From positions 2,231,001-2,295,000 of the forward strand of contig NC_037089.1 in NCBI RefSeq assembly GCF_002994745.2: DNA of 64,000 bases, read 5' to 3'. The translations under genes were made by a program, and so were the position numbers. This DNA is from Rosa chinensis. Its lineage: Eukaryota; Streptophyta; Magnoliopsida; Rosales; Rosaceae. The notes below the pieces were generated by a model that made no database searches, had not been told where the DNA came from, and worked only from the letters and a program-made list of their open reading frames with translations. Of the stretch, positions 11,508-23,201 are shown one piece after another (position 1 is the first letter of the stretch; every line of letters begins with the position of its first letter).

Positions 11508-14500
11508 ATGGCCGACGAAGCTATCATGGACCTTCCCTTACCGGAACGCGCCCCCATTCCCTCCGGTGATCACTCCGTCTGGGCCGACGTGTCGCCGCTC
11601 CTCGACGCCGCGTGTAAAGGTCGGTTCTGGTTTCTCTCGTTGCCCTAAGCTTAATTTTCAGATGATTCTTTCTCTCTGCTTTACTCTGTTTTGGTTTCGG
11701 AGACGAATCCCGAGCTTGTTTGTGTAGCTTTGAACTTTGAAATTCTGAGCTGCAAATGTGAATCAACACTGAAACAAGTAGCTTACTGGCGTATTTGAAA
11801 ATTGAAATGCATGGATTTGGTGTGGTTTTGAATCGTCAAGTGTTTCGATGAGTGAAGATTGTGTTGAAGTAAACGTGGAATGTGTAAATCCTCATTGCTT
11901 CATTTGATTATTGCTCGGATTGGTAGAAATGAGAATTTCGGAACATGGGTGTGAAATATAGAACAGAAATCTTTGCTTCCTGTGTAATAATCCGATATCG
12001 GAAACACTATATAAGGAGTTTTTTGAGTTTTAAAACTTATTTGATAGGATTTCTTGTGGTTCTGAATCATCAAGTGTTTGGATGACTAAAGCTTGAGTTG
12101 AAGTAAATGTGGAATGTGTAAATCCTCGTTGCTTCATTTGATTGCTGGGATCGGTAGGAAATGAGAATTTTGAAACATGACTCTGCAATGTAGAACTGAG
12201 ATCTTTGCTTTCTATGTAATAAAATGATATCAGAAACACTATATAAGAAGTTGTTTGGATTTTAGAACTTAATTGCAATTCTAGGCTATAAGTCCGTGCT
12301 CATTCTCATTTGTCTCTCTTATTGATGACCTTTGGTGACAGATCTTCAAGATGGCATGCTCATTCATGGAGATAATTTCAATCTTTTTGCTGCCATGTCT
12401 GCTTTAGAGGTAACACATTGTCTGCATTTCGCAACATTGCTTCATCTTAAATTAAATAATTTATTCAGAATTCGATCATATAAATGTGTCTTTTTCAATC
12501 TCCTCCCTGCCATTAATGCTCTGACATGAGTCATACTTCTTAATTTCTTCTCGTTTTACTTGTTAGATAATGGACCCAAAGATGGATTCCGGTATCGTTT
12601 GTAAATACTACTCTGTTGACGAAGCAATTGAGGATGGTGCTGCTCCAGTTCCTATTAGCTCTGATAGAACGGTGGATGTTCAGTGCACTATTGATATTAT
12701 GGACCATCTTCTAGCGTGTGAGGTATGGCATTACTTCTCTGATGGCATCCAAAATACTGCCTTTCATATTATTATCATGCACTGAGTTTATTTATTTATT
12801 TATTTTTTGTACAAATAAAATATGAAAGATACAGAGTAGAACCCACTTGAATAAAAGGCAACAATTTTGATATTAATCAAAGCTAAATAGAAACGTTAAT
12901 TCCTGGGTTTTTATCACTCCCGCATGAAATTCCTTTGTGGGAATCTTTCTGCAGTAAAAATCTGCTATGAAATTTATTTTTACCTTTTCTCGTAGAATCT
13001 TAAATTTTTGTTTGTCTCCCATCATTTAATTAAAATTCTACGTGTGTCTGAAATCAGCAAAGTAGATCATGTTATAAGTTGTTTGTGTCTGTACTACAGT
13101 CTATCCTGTTGCCTTTGTTCTTATATCTAATCATTTAAATGGCAGGCGACATGGCACAAGGGTCATTCACTGGCTCAAACTGTCTTCTCTTGCATCTATC
13201 TTCTCCGGCCTGATAGGACATCTTCACATGCATTACTACATTCTTATTGCAAAGTCGTACGAGCAACCTGCAAGACGGTCATTTCAGTTGTCTCAGATGC
13301 ACGCACTCATGAAGTAAAGTACTCCAACAGCTCTTTTCTCCTATACCATTCCAGTGTTTCCATTGATTTGAAGTTGTTTAACTCTTGTTTTCCTTTGGTG
13401 TTGTCTTTTTAGTAAATTTTTATTGCTCCTAGTATTGAATCAGAAACAGATAGAAAAGAAATTAATGTGGACAGTAAATTACTCATGAACGATTGGTATA
13501 TCCCAGCAACTAATTGGCTGACAATGCACTTTGGTCTACATGCAAAATAGTATTAATTACATTTATACAAAATGTAGTCTCAGTTGTTATTTAGTATCTT
13601 GCAGTGAAAGAAAGGTTTGATATCTATTTTAATCAAGCTCCTCTCGTTCACAGGAAGAAGACCTCTTTACAATGTCATATGGTCTGGCTTTGCATGGGGA
13701 TGGAGATGATAAGTGCTTGTCAATGCTAAATGCTGTTGAAGAAACAGTCAATCGCCAATTACGTGCTTGTAAAGCCCCATCGTCAAAAAGAAGAGTGTTA
13801 GAAGGTAGATATCTGTTCACGTTCGTATTGATGCTATATTTTTATGTCAAGAAAACAAATATACTTCATGTTAATGTTCATACTGCTATTTGTATTCCTT
13901 GTTAGGTCTCTTTTTGTTTATTGTGTAATGATTGCCTCTGTTTGTTTCCTACCGTATACTTTTATATCCCCAGTGTGACTTATTTTGTGTATTCCATAGC
14001 TGTTGCCGCCTTTTCAGACTGCGTGTAAGTTTAGACATTTTACAAAATTATGCTTGGTTCATATACTAGCTATTTTTTTGCAGACTTTGTGCCACTGCAA
14101 AATAATCTTGAATTGGAGGAAGCCTACTGCAAAGCTTTGTTATGCCGCTTACGTTTTCGTAAGGTCTTACCCTGTGTTTTTATTTTATTTTATACGCATC
14201 TGCATCATCTGTAAACATGTATGCATGCACTTAAAGATATATACACCCCATCTTGTTGAAGCTAAATAGAACTGGCGTTTTTTTTTTTTTTTCAGCATTT
14301 TTATCATGTTCTTACTTGCATGAGACGTCCTCAAGGGAGAGGTTTGGAGTTGGCAAGAAAGCATATAGCCTCCTGCATATCAGAATTACAGTGCATGCTT
14401 AACTCATCGGAGTTCCTTAGATCTAGGTCTCCTGGAACTCATGAAGGAAGTATAGAAGATAAAACTACTGCTTCTGGCTGTCAAGCAATTGGATTTGATG

Positions 14501-17500
14501 CTAGTTTAAACTGTAGATTATCTGCTCCAACACCACCACGCGCAATAAAAATTCTTAGTTGGAAAAAGGTAAGCATTCTATAATTGCTACTGATAGTTGT
14601 AGTAATTTACTTCCATTGTTCTAACTCTTTTCTTTTTTAATATTTGTGATGCCAGGCTATTGAATATTTTATGAAACTTCTTCACGATCTGGATGTCATA
14701 TGTTCCTACCCTTTGGACCCATCTTTAGAAAGTGTTCTGCACTTTGTGGTTGAATTCCAAAAATCTTTGCCTGATTTAGTAGCAAGAGCTCATCTTCAGG
14801 TTCGTTATTCAATGTTTCATTTGTTTGTGTTTATTTTATATCCGGTATCTGTTATGATGACTTTAGCAAAGGTTTTGGTAACATAGCTTTTCACACAATT
14901 ATCTGTACCTTTCTAAAAATACTTTAGCCCCTCTGGTTCTACACCTATTCCATTATCGAAAAGGCAACAACAGTTAGCATTGTGAGAAGCAGTTTTTTTT
15001 TTTTTGCTCCAAATTGTATTCTACATAGTTAATCACTACAATTCTGTTAGTTTTCTTAATTGTTGACCATGAAAACTGTTGAGCAGCGTCTGCTTGTTGA
15101 AGATGGGAAACTCTATGGCCGGGATCCTCTCTTTGGTGTTATTACCAGAGCTGCAGCTGTACCTGATTCTATAAGGAACCATGATATGCAGAAACATGAA
15201 TCAATTGTTTACCTGGGACAGGTGAAGCCAATTATTACGTTTGGAACGTCATATACATCTTTCTGTTTCTGTATTTTTCTTTGGGGTCTTCGTCTAATGT
15301 TTGAATCATTACGTATTGCAGTTGGTAATCAACTTGCTAAAAATTTTATGTACGAATAGTGCATGGCAAAGGCGTAAGCTTGGAAAGATTTTACAAGATT
15401 GGCGTGTTGTCTACATACAGGTATGTCACATATTTTAAAAGAAAGAGATTCTATATGTTTTTTCTACTTTCTTGAGGCGCAAATGAACCCAGTATCTGAA
15501 GTGAACACACCATAAAGCACGTAACTCCAATGAGATCAAGGAATACGTTACCTTGTACATGCATTGTGTTTAATAAGTGAAATGGAATAATGGATTTTAT
15601 TAATAAGTATATAAACAGATTTAAATAGCATGCTATTTTCTTTTACCATCTGTCTATAATGGTCGTGCTCACTAGGAGGCCGATCACTAACACCAACTAT
15701 CTCTACTTATAGGGTCTATTACCTTTGCTGCCTGGACATCACATATTTTAAATTTTGTTAACCTTGACTTGAGTAGTGTACTGGAGATTACAATTTCTAC
15801 AATAACTGCGTTATCAGTGTTGTTGGTTAGTGTGCTTATATCTTTTATATGTGAACTTATAGCTAGAGATGGCCTTTAGAAAGGAGTCGGGGGAAAGCAC
15901 AGATTCTTCAAATGATGAGGTATGTTGCTCTCTGAGAGAGTTACTTTAATAATATATCCATCAAAGTTCTTTTTTAATCATTAAATGCAATTGGATTTTG
16001 ACAGAATGCGTGCATGAATATAGCCCAACACATCCTTGTTTGGGTGGAGGAGCAAACGTACTGGATTGCTTCTCGATTTCTCATTTTAGGTTTTGAATTG
16101 GAGCTATATTCACAAAGTGAATATTGCATGGTATATTGGTACATCTATGTTGTCCTGATCAAGATTTTAGAGAAAAAGTCTCTTAAAATGGCCGCGAGCA
16201 ATGACAGTGGTAATTATGCTAACATTCTGTAACTTAATTCAATTAAGGAAGTTTTCAGATTAATCATCTTTAGTTGTACGTTCAACTTATGCATGAACAC
16301 CAGTGAATTTGATGATAGCTTAGTGGCTGTCATTCTTCCCTTGTCACTGTTGGAATTCCTCTATTTTTTACTAGAGAGCACATTATTTGAAACATTATTA
16401 ATCATAAGTATTTTACATTCTGTGCTATTTTGGTAGGATAGGAAAAGAAAAATATATTTAGCCTGTCATTTTAGTGGTCAACATTTGTCTGGATAGATGA
16501 ATCGAGTGAAGGGCTCTACACAGATGTTATACGGAGCTTATGGCACCATCTGATGCACTATGTACTACTGTTGATCAGGTAAACGAAGGGGAAAGAAGAA
16601 GAGGGATTCTGTTAAAGATGTGGCAAGGGATATTCGGATTCCGCCTGCAATCTTGTTTCTTCAATGCCAAATATGTCTTGCAGAGGGACTAGCAACGGTA
16701 ATTTTGCTTTAGTTTCTTAATTAAGAAATGTCACTTCCACATAACACCAATTAAAATGATACGGGGTTAGGAATTTATTTTAGGAATCTTGGTTTCTTCC
16801 TTTGGATCTTATGTGTGGGTAATAAGTTGTGTAGTTATATTGTGAATGGACAGATCTTGTCCATTCCTAGCATAAATGTTTTGCTTCATTGTTGAATTCA
16901 CAGTTAATGAATCCAATTTTTTCAGATGCTTGCTGCTTTGAGGAATGAACGTATGATGGTACAAAGTCCAAGCCCTTTTAATACTGAGCATGAGGTATAT
17001 CATTTATGTTTTTCCATATATTAAGTTGTCCGTGTGAACTTGGTAAATTACAGTATTCTTCTCAAATGTAAATATGGAATGCAAAAAAAATACACCTCCA
17101 TGCTATCTGGGAGCTATTTTATTTTTGACTTTAATAGTCTAGAGAAGTTATTGGTCAATTATATTTTGGACGAATATTGCCATATTTGTTCTTTCTTTCT
17201 CACCGGGTTTAACTCTTTTTTATTTTTTTGGCAGAGATTTAGTCAGCACTTTGAGCTTCTACAAAAGGCTTGCATTCCTGATCAAGTCTCGTACCCCTTG
17301 TTTAAGGATTCTACTACTCATGCTCGTTTACTGGTGAGTGAATAGTGATAATTTTGCATAGTTTTCCCATGGTCCTCTGGAAGGCTTAATGTTATCTCTT
17401 CCTTCTTGCAGAACCTAGTTAGGTATGATCACTTTAAAGATGCTCAGAAGATTGTGAAGGAGGTAAAAAGTAGTTTTTCCAACAACCCAGAAAAATCTGC

Positions 17501-17651
17501 CGAACTACGAAGACTAGAGCAAGTAGCCGAGCACAATAGCATTGCCTTAAACATAATCTCCCGAGCCGGAGCCCTTGACCCCTCACTGAAGGTATCATTT
17601 GAGTTCAACCACCATCCTTATTTAGCAACAGCTGTTGTTAAGAGATCGTGA
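11508..17651 (+). CDS. NAA35: NatC N-alpha-acetyltransferase auxiliary subunit NAA35 (MAK10), 16 exons
   Basis: Sixteen exons join to 724 residues: 11508-11619, 12342-12409, 12567-12722, 13146-13313, 13654-13804, 14084-14163, 14296-14568, 14656-14799, 15087-15221, 15322-15420, 15863-15919, 16005-16209, 16579-16697, 16926-16994, 17235-17333, 17412-17651. All introns are GT-AG and phases fit throughout. The MAK10 signature is clear: [13 protein letters not shown] (38-50), IMDPKMDSG (61-69), [11 protein letters not shown] (114-124) and RFRKHFYH across the exon 6/7 junction (about 242-249). A basic patch KRRGKKKRD lies near 551-559. NAA35 anchors the NatC complex, which acetylates N-termini such as Met-Leu/Ile/Phe, at the ribosome. 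Plant homologues are of similar length. The start is the first ATG after the CT-rich leader. Intron 1 carries a 234-bp tandem duplication. The copy looks intact. Confidence 0.95.
11813..12270. repeat. 234-bp tandem duplication inside NAA35 intron 1
   Basis: The segment beginning TGTGGTTTTGAATCGTCAAG (11821) is repeated imperfectly from 12055 (TGTGGTTCTGAATCATCAAG). Matching landmarks continue to AAACACTATATAAG near 12002 and 12235. Divergence is visible at many positions, so the duplication is not recent. Confidence 0.85.
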
Positions 17652-19794
17652 AATTCATCTTTCAACGATCGTACCAATTTTGAAACACTCATTACCTCCA
17701 CAGAAATTCAGAGGCAGAGTCTTGTAGTATAGAACTTGTAACACCAATTTTTGAAGCGACTTTTTTCCAGCTATTCATTTCATCAATTGTAATCGCAATG
17801 AGTAAAGAATTAACCCCCCACAATTATCTGTGAGCTTTGGTCGCTTTCCCATCTTTCTTATCTCCATTTCTATCCCTGCTTTCTCTATCGACCTGATGTT
17901 GATTTTCTAGCTTTTGTATAAAGAAAGAGAAGCATTCCATGGATATACATCTAATCTTGTAAAGATTAGAGAAAGTCCCCCGAAATTTATTCAAAAAGTT
18001 CGATTTTGCGTCTCCTGTTTTAGTCAAGGTAATCCTCTACTTTGGACCTCTCTGTTGGCATTTTCCCTTGGTTTCTTCTTCTATGATTGGGTCTCTGGTT
18101 CTTCTTAGAACCTCTGAATTTCAACCAGCAGCCATAAAAGACCAGACGACAAAAGTTCGTATCAAACGACTACGGTTCAAATCCATGGATTTGTAGTAGT
18201 ACAAAATCGTCGTACGTTAGGTCATCTACCGCTACCTTTCTAGTTCAACAAAATCTTGGTACCGAAACACAGTACAATCTCCCAGCCCTTGGAGCCCACT
18301 GTAAGCTGGAATCATCGTGGATGGCTATGAATATCCAGGACATGGGTTTTGTTTTCTTTAATTTACATTATTTCTTATTTCGATCTTTTTTTTTTGTCGT
18401 TTTATAATTTACAATTATTTTGGAGGTCTTTTTCATAGGTCGGAAATAGGAAGGTGTCATTCATATGGTTTGTTTAAGAAACTAGAATCTGAGCTGGCTA
18501 ATCAGCTTATTAGCTTGTCCTGCTATATTCTCTGTTCCGTGGCGGTCTGGCGGACAGGAAGAAGATGAATTATAAAAAGGTAACGTATGCTGTCAAAATT
18601 ACCCAACATATATACCCAATACTTTGGACAAAAAAAGTCAAAATATATATACATGTATTATGTATAGAGAACTGGATTTTTCATTTTTTTAATTATTATT
18701 ATTATTATAAATAAGCTGTATTAATGAATGAGTTATGTACATGTCCTTAGGATTAGACTCAAAAAACATACCTATATTAAACTCGGAATGTTAAAATACA
18801 TGCGTAAATTGAGAGTTTGTCATGATTTTTTTATTTTATTTTTTATCCTAGATTAACCTCTTTTGCTATGTTTCAACCAAAGAAGAAGAGTAGTATGCTG
18901 AATTATAGCGTGCTTACATTTTCGAAAGAGATGACTTTCAGAACAATTAGCTTGTTGTTTTCATATGGTATAGTGCTAATCACTTGATACGTTTGATCCC
19001 ATAGTTTATGTGGGTTCCAAATGGCAAATTTTAGTATGTAGCTCTTTAACTTTATACAATTTCAACTCTTTTTTAGCTCCTTACTTTTACTTTTCCTTGT
19101 TGGTGGTGATTTGTCAATTATGTATCCCCTGATTGGAAAATGATAAATAAATAAAAATTAGTGCTTGTTCCAATTATTTGGTAGGCTTGTGAGATGGGAA
19201 TCCAAGATGAAAAATATCAAAAATAAATTAACTAAATACTGAATAGTCCCTATAAAGTAAATGGAATCATGAGCAATAATAATGGCTGGAATTTAATAAA
19301 ATTAAATTTCATTTGCAGCTGATCTGGATGATGATTGCCATCTTTTAATTGTGCTAAAAGATTGGATCCCTAATCTAATCACCCACCAATTAAAGAAAAA
19401 TAATGTGTGGAAAACATTAATAATAATAATAATAACAATAATAGTGATAATAATCCAAATTAAGTGAAAGTTAAAAGAAGCTTAGGTGTCTATTTAGTAT
19501 TGGTACTAGGCTTAGCTGGCCCTATCAGGTTTTCTTGTTTCTAAGCAACTTCTTCTTCTTCTTATTCTTGTTCTTGGACCAGAATTTTATACTCAACTGT
19601 ACAGAATATTAGAGTAATATTAAAGCGACTTGTTATTGCTGCTTGTTCTAGTTCCAGAAAAGTAGATCCGCTACCGACACTCCTTCATTCCTTGGAAACA
19701 TCTCCGGTCATAAATTTCATGCCAGTAAAAAGTCACATTCAAGTTTCAACCATCTTTCATTTCATTTCTTGTTAAAACAAAAAAGTGCATTAAC
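17652..19794. other. 3' flank of NAA35 and intergenic spacer
   Basis: The 3' UTR presumably occupies the first few hundred bases. The remainder is AT-rich with an (ATA)n tract near 19420-19445. Open frames here (17824-18027 minus, 17914-18108 plus) match nothing I know. No gene called. Confidence 0.4.
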
Positions 19795-20757
19795 AATTAT
19801 TACAGGGCTGGGCACAGTCCCAAACCGGCACTGGTTTTACAGGGACCGGGAGCGGTAGTCTCACTTCGGGTCGGTCTTGCAGTTGCAGAAAAAAGGGACA
19901 GGGCTAAACCCGGACCTGCAATGGTTTTATAGGGATCGGGACCGACAATATTACTTCTGTCCGGGCCTATTTTTCGGGTTTCCTGTTCCAGTCAATGTTT
20001 GCAGCACTGCTGCATTTTGCTGCTTGACCTACTTCTGTTTAGAGAGTATAATTATATAAAGAGTAATGTAATCTGAACTAGCAGCAAGGCTGCAATGCTG
20101 AAAATAAAACCAATAAACCATTCTGCAATCTACACTAGCACCAAGGCTGCAAATAAAACCATATTCCAAATAACAATCAACACAGAGTTACACAGCAAGA
20201 GACCAAGAGTGAGGAAGACCGATTGTCAGCTTGAGAGCCAGAGAGACGGAGTTGCTCAGTCGCAGAGAGCCGCGAGAACAGAGGGAGAGAGCCAGAAAGG
20301 CGGAGTCGCAGAGCGGCAGAGAGCTGAGGAACTGAGGAAGATCGATTGGTGTGAGAGCTGAGAGGCAGAGCCGCAGATGTGAGGAAGACCGATTGTGAGG
20401 GAGAGAGCCAGAGATTGGCGGAGTCGCAGAGCAGCAGAAAGCTGAGGAAGATCGATTTGGATTTTGGGATTTTAGATTTTAGGTTTACAGTTTACTTACT
20501 AATCACATGTGGTCATGTCCATACTAACACAATAGACTTCGAAACTAACCAATAATTGGAAGACACGTATACAAGCTCGGTTTTTTTGGTCCACGCAATC
20601 ATCACAAGTCAAGAACCGGGACCGGACCGGCACACTAAGTACAGGGACTGAACCAGCCCGAAATCACTTATTTTCAGTCTAAAACCCGACCCGAACCAGC
20701 CGGTGAGGATCGGTTCCTTCCGGTCTTTCGAGTATTTATGCCCACCCCTAATTATTA
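19795..20757. mobile_element. Non-autonomous hAT element (~947 bp)
   Basis: The 8-bp target duplication AATTATTA lies at 19795-19802 and 20750-20757. The termini are CAGGGCTGGGCA (19803) and TGCCCACCCCT (ending 20749), inverted with one mismatch, as in hAT elements. Subterminal regions are full of GGACCGG/CCGGTCC-type words on both sides, likely transposase-binding repeats. The middle (about 20200-20460) is a purine-rich array of imperfect repeats (GAGAGCCAGAGA, GCGGAGTCGCAGAG, GAAGA(C/T)CGATT). No transposase is encoded. Confidence 0.82.
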
Positions 20758-21009
20758 GGACGACTCCAAGGAATCTTCATCATTATCGGTAATAATAATT
20801 CAGTAAGCGATTTAAAATGAGAATAATTTCAATCTACAAGTTATTAATAAACGAATAACTCGATAATGATACTATTATTAAAGATATATATAAGTCTGGA
20901 TAGACAAAGAAGAAATTTCTCCCTTTTTATGTGCTTATATAAGCTACATTCATTATTATTTATTTTTTGTGCATGGACTACATTCATTTCTTTAAGAACC
21001 TGAATCGCC

Positions 21010-21868
21010 ATGTAACTAATGACATAGTTTACCCCTTATAGTTTTCTCTCTTCCTCGAGAGAAACCCTAAAAACCCAAAGATCGATTTCTTTTCCGTTTG
21101 AATATTTGATCTCGTCTGGCGGCGCTCGATTAGCTTCCGGCCTCACTGACGTCTTGGGGTCTTGTTGTCGGGCGGGTATTCAATCCAATATGGTTCGACG
21201 GTATTCCATGGGTGGTTGCACTCGAAGTAGTCGCAGAAAGCTTCGGCTTATGTTTTTTGGCCGCATCTCGACTAACGATGTGGTTGTGCTGATCAAGATC
21301 GACGACATGGGTTCTACATCGATGGTGGGCAGAAAGTGAGGCGGTGGACAGGCATGCTTCAGGTTGGAGTGTGCAGTGGGGTAGTTTGGGTCGAAGGGGT
21401 AGGAGATCGGGGCGTCACGGGTTGGGCGGAGTCGCTGGGCTTGTGGAGTACGACATATCATCAGGGGAGGATGGGCTGAGACCAGGCTGGCTTAATGGGC
21501 TCTGGAGTTGGACTACTCCTTTGGATGCTCTTGGGCTAGGGTTGTTGCCCTTGGCCTTTACTATGTTTTAGCTTTGTCTTTTACAATAATTTCCTTGTAT
21601 TTTGGAACCTAAGCACTGATGTGCACCCAATGTCTCTCTAGCGCCTCTGGAGTAGTACTGAAAGAGGATTTCCGCTACTTCTACATATTTGAATGTAAAA
21701 TGAGTAGGTCTATTTCTATGTACCACTTGTGGATACTACCACTATCTTCTTGTCTGTTTATGTCCTTAAATGACATCGGAATGATATGTAACGACCTATT
21801 CTGGCTTGCGATGAATATACTTTTTCAAATTCCTTGATTCAAAAAAAAAAAAATGTAACTAATGACAT
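21010..21868 (+). mobile_element. 827-bp LINE-type retroposon with 16-bp target duplication
   Basis: ATGTAACTAATGACAT occurs at 21010-21025 and 21853-21868. The insert begins with an AGTTTACCCC... leader containing GAAACCCTAAAAACCC, has a GC-rich body, and ends in TTGATTC plus a poly(A) run at about 21841-21852. The open frames (for example 21106-21339) show no reverse transcriptase or endonuclease, so it is non-autonomous or internally deleted. Confidence 0.78.
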
Positions 21869-23201
21869 TGACATATAATTTGAGATAGGACCATAAATAT
21901 TCATAATGAGAGTGATCGAACAATCTAATAAGCAAATAATTGGTCACTAACACAAATTATGATTCAGCTATTATCAAACTCACCCCGATCAGCACATATT
22001 TGTAGATAAGAAGAAATCAGTTGAGATTAGATTTTAATTTGAAAAACGACTACCTAATTCAAATTCATTAATCAATCATGATTGGCTGATTATGTAATTA
22101 TTTGAAAGAATCTAAAAGCAATATTTTTTTCTTTATTTTTTGATGACAAAAGCAATATTTTCTTGTTAAAACCTCCTAGAGTAAATGGTAAGCAATCGTT
22201 GGGAAGATCTGAAGGCCGTGATTTAAAAAAATAAAAAATAAAAAAAAATCCCGCATCATCGCATTAATTTAAGTAATTAATTAAATTGACCCGCATGCAT
22301 CTAAAACGTGGCGTAATTCAGAGCGCGCAGTAAAAGCGTCTCATAACAAGCGCATGGCACAGTATCCTTTCCCAAATCTTACCAAAAAGGAAAGCCGTAT
22401 TCTCTCTCTCTCTCTCTGTGACAGATAGGAAACTTCAGTTAAAAAAAAACTTAAATTCAATAAATTTTTACAAAAAATTTGTTTAAATTAAAAGTAATAG
22501 TCGTAGACGCCGACGGGCCAACCATACCGAACTCATTTTTCTGGTCATCTCTCCACCTCTCTCTTTCTCTCTAAAACTCAGACCACTTTCTCTCTCTAGA
22601 ATTCCCCCCCTCTCTCTCTCCGGCAACCGGCGTTTCAGGTCAGTCAAAGCTCTCCGATCTCTCCCTCTCTCTCTGCTATTTTCCGTTACGGCGCTGAGCT
22701 GCTTCAGCTACTAAACGGCGTGAATTTACATAAGCTTAAGATCTTTAAACGTCACCGTTTTAGCTGCTTGTTCTTTGTTCGCTTCAATCTCTTCTTCAAT
22801 CTGCGAATTCAAGCTTTTCGGTTATGCAATTTGGTTTCGTTTTGATTCTGTACAGTGAAAGCTGATTCTCACGTTCTGGTTTTGGTTTTGGTAAAGTTGA
22901 GCTCTGTGTTTTGAGCTTTGTTACAGTAGAGGAGTGGTTTGGATTGTAATCCAAGTCGGTTTTGTGTACTGGTTTGAAGTCTTTGGTGTAGTCGGTGAAT
23001 TCCTTATGAACTTGTTGGATCTGGATTTTCCGATTTTGTATGGAGTTTTGTTTAAGTCTGTGTTTAGTGATGTCATGAATTTTGTTGTCGAGAGGTTTTG
23101 ATTTGGATTATATGGAGGTTTTGTGAAGCCAGGCTGAGTTTGTTTGGGTTTGGATTTTGTAGGATTTTGATATATATAATATATAAGAGGAGGGAAAGAT
23201 A
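21869..23201. promoter_or_regulatory. Promoter and 5' UTR of ANTH-domain gene, probable 5' UTR intron
   Basis: The stretch from 22390 to 22680 is strongly pyrimidine-rich, with several (TC)n runs typical of plant leader regions. An intron in the 5' UTR is likely, because T/G-rich sequence of intron character runs from about 22640 to an acceptor-like TTTTGTAG at 23162. Exact exon ends are not certain. Confidence 0.5.

Noticed and set aside
20095..20361. 88-codon frame in the hAT element
   Set aside because: Lies in the purine-rich internal repeats of a non-coding transposon.
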